Of a stretch of DNA of 64,000 bases, positions 60,543-64,000 are shown in pieces. Within the stretch, counting starts at the first letter, position 1. Every line of letters starts with the position of its first letter. Source of the DNA: Flavobacterium beibuense F44-8 (GTDB lineage: Bacteria; Bacteroidota; Bacteroidia; Flavobacteriales; Flavobacteriaceae); assembly GCF_000769915.1 (NCBI RefSeq), contig NZ_JRLV01000021.1, positions 1 to 64,000 on the forward strand. The letters run 5' to 3'. The notes under the pieces were generated by a model, which saw only the letters and a list, made by a program, of their open reading frames with translations, ran no database searches and was not told the origin of the DNA. Position numbers and translations under genes: made by a program.

Positions 60543-62299
60543 TTTTGTTTACTATCTGTGCTTTTGTAAACCGTTTTACCTTCTTTGATAGATTCTAAAA
60601 TTTTAATTTCAAAAATTTTATAGGTATCCTCTATGGTTACCGGGTTTTGATCAAGAATAACAAAGTCGGCCAGTTTACCTACTGTTAGAGTACCTTTACT
60701 GTCTTCTTCAAAATATTGGTATGCAGCCCAGTCGGTTAATGTTTTAAGACCTTCGTAAGGTGATATTCTCTGGTCAGCACCAATTGTGTTTTTATTTCTG
60801 GAAATTCTGTTAACGGTTGCATCCAGTACCCTCATGGAGTTAGGGAATGTAACAGGAGCATCATGATGTGAGGTTATTTTTAAACCGGCATCAATAACAT
60901 CCCTGCAGGGAGAAATATAATTTCCTCTTTTAGGACCAAAAATTGCCTGTACATGCCAGTCACCCCAGTAATAGGTATGCATAGGGAATAGTGATGGCAT
61001 TATATTAAGGCGAACCAGTTCCGGTATTTGGTCTTTTCTAAGGTTTTGCCCGTGTATCATTACGGTTCTGTGGTCATTGTAGTTAAGCGTTTTTTGAGCC
61101 TCATCAATAGCATTTAGATATTGGTCTATAGCAGCGTCGCCGTTGGTATGGCAAAGCAGCTGCCATTTGTTTTTATAGGCTTCTTTAACATATTCTGTAG
61201 CTTCATCATTATCTATTATTTCATAGCCTTTATAACAGCCCTGTATCCCGGTTGGATTGGTGTGGTAACATTGCGTTAGCCATGCTGTTCTTCCCTGTGG
61301 AGACCCGTCAAGGGTAAGTTTTGCTCCCCCAATTCTAAAACGGTTTTTATAGGTATGATCATGTGTATAATAAGAGTCCATGCTGGTACTGTCTAAGCCT
61401 AACCTAATATCAGGGTAGGCAACTACATCAAGGTAATACTGATTTTCATCGGCTCCTTTTTTTAGTGATGCAAGCTGTTCCAGTGTAGTCCTGCCATCCT
61501 GAGCGGTAAGGTATCCCATTTTAGCATATTCGTCCTGTCCTTTTTTAATGCATTTGGCAGACATTTCATCATCCATTTTACCTAATATAGGGAATAGTAC
61601 TTTAAATAATGCTCCTTCTTCCAGTACTCCTGTTGGGTTACCATTTTCGTCAAGTCTTACCACACCACCATCTACTTTGTGGTTATCTTTTGTATATCCT
61701 GCAAGTTCAAGGCCTTTAGAGTTTAAAACACCTAAGTGTCCTGATTGGTGTATTATTAATACAGGTACGTCAGTACTTACCTTATCGAGGTCGGTTGCGG
61801 TAGGGTGGTCAAGCTCTTTAAGTTGTGAATCATCATAGCCGTTTCCTATAATCCACTCGGTTTTTTTAATGATATACTTTCCGTCTTCAGTATCCTTATA
61901 TTTATTGAGTGTGTTAACTATACTGTCAAAGCAAGTGCCGGGTCCGTCAGGTGCCGGAAGTATGTTAGCACACATTGAAGTAAAGCCTACGTTAAAAAAA
62001 TGGCCATGTCCGTCAAGAAAAGCCGGTACTAGGGTTTTACCTTTTAAATCTATTTCTGTATCGTTTTCCTTGTATTTGTCAAGAGCTTCCTGTTTTGCTC
62101 CTACAAAAACAATTTTTCCGTTTTGGGAAACTATAGCTTCGGCATATACAGGTGCGTCTCCCTCCATGGTCAGGATATCCCCGCCATAATAAATGGTTGC
62201 CTGATTAGCAGAATCGCCCTCAGTAGTTTTTTTGTTGCACGATACAATGCAGGTAAGCAGTACCAGTAGTACTGCAATTGGATAGGTTAATTGTTTCAT
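60539..62299 (-). CDS. Amidohydrolase 3 family protein (YtcJ-like), lipoprotein
   Basis: A 586-residue metal-dependent hydrolase. The N-terminus is a lipoprotein signal (lipobox VSC at Cys21), so it is exported. The TIM barrel carries HGHFFN (metal His pair), 'LDGSPQGRTAWL' and the late 'ITSHHDAPVTFPNSM'. The C-terminal 'GTLTVGKLADFVILDQNP' is the typical composite sheet. Members act on amide or carbamate bonds; the substrate is unknown. Confidence 0.88.
   Translation of the reverse strand: MKQLTYPIAVLLVLLTCIVSCNKKTTEGDSANQATIYYGGDILTMEGDAPVYAEAIVSQNGKIVFVGAKQEALDKYKENDTEIDLKGKTLVPAFLDGHGHFFNVGFTSMCANILPAPDGPGTCFDSIVNTLNKYKDTEDGKYIIKKTEWIIGNGYDDSQLKELDHPTATDLDKVSTDVPVLIIHQSGHLGVLNSKGLELAGYTKDNHKVDGGVVRLDENGNPTGVLEEGALFKVLFPILGKMDDEMSAKCIKKGQDEYAKMGYLTAQDGRTTLEQLASLKKGADENQYYLDVVAYPDIRLGLDSTSMDSYYTHDHTYKNRFRIGGAKLTLDGSPQGRTAWLTQCYHTNPTGIQGCYKGYEIIDNDEATEYVKEAYKNKWQLLCHTNGDAAIDQYLNAIDEAQKTLNYNDHRTVMIHGQNLRKDQIPELVRLNIMPSLFPMHTYYWGDWHVQAIFGPKRGNYISPCRDVIDAGLKITSHHDAPVTFPNSMRVLDATVNRISRNKNTIGADQRISPYEGLKTLTDWAAYQYFEEDSKGTLTVGKLADFVILDQNPVTIEDTYKIFEIKILESIKEGKTVYKSTDSKQN

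Positions 62300-64000
<1,701 letters not shown>

Overview
The window looks like chromosomal DNA of a member of the Flavobacteriaceae (Flavobacterium or a close relative). The sequence is AT-rich and ribosome-binding sites are weak. Promoters repeatedly show the Bacteroidetes form (TTG, about 19 bp, TAnnTTTG). Several families are typical of the group: DUF4252, DUF4199, DUF1573 and DUF6526 proteins, SSDDD-type surface lipoproteins, a BtuG-like propeller lipoprotein, and zeaxanthin-type carotenoid genes. No insertion sequence, prophage, CRISPR array, rRNA or tRNA was seen.

Layout. 0-21 kb is mostly housekeeping: an aminotransferase, valS, a lipid block (LUD protein, cdsA, psd, acyl-CoA-binding protein, lipoprotein superoxide dismutase), ftsH-rsfS, birA, pyrE, coaD, ddl and rluD. 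21-30 kb holds YceI, pirin and Crp-like genes. It also holds an ABC exporter whose permease is fused to a thioredoxin domain and followed by a membrane-anchored LuxR-type protein, and then yaaA. 30-35 kb is a TetR-TolC-HlyD-MFS drug-efflux operon with two tandem palindromic operators. 35-42 kb is a run of small accessory and stress-like genes. 42-48 kb is a vitamin B12 locus: BtuFCD-type ABC genes diverge from a cobalamin riboswitch that precedes a TonB receptor and a BtuG-like lipoprotein. 49.7-52.2 kb is an ECF sigma / anti-sigma-like / three DUF4252 operon with an ECF-type promoter in front of it.

52.3-56.4 kb is the most interesting part. It encodes carotenoid genes crtI-crtB-crtZ behind a MerR-type regulator that carries both hallmarks of the B12-dependent photoreceptor CarH (W-x9-EH and ExHxxG). 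Diverging from that regulator are two tandem, non-coding, promoter-to-terminator units (about 75 nt each). Their promoters lie in a 47-bp direct repeat with an offset of exactly 165 bp. They are the best candidates here for an undescribed system: a pair of small RNAs next to a light/B12 regulator. B12 uptake genes in the same window may supply the regulator's cofactor.

56.4-64 kb holds a lipoprotein, a phospholipase-C-like protein that seems to have lost its catalytic residues, an SDR/AraC pair with a two-site direct-repeat operator, an amidohydrolase, and the 5' part of katG, which runs off the right edge. Flavobacterial dispersed palindromic repeats occur three times. Two of these are nested inside transcription-terminator stems.
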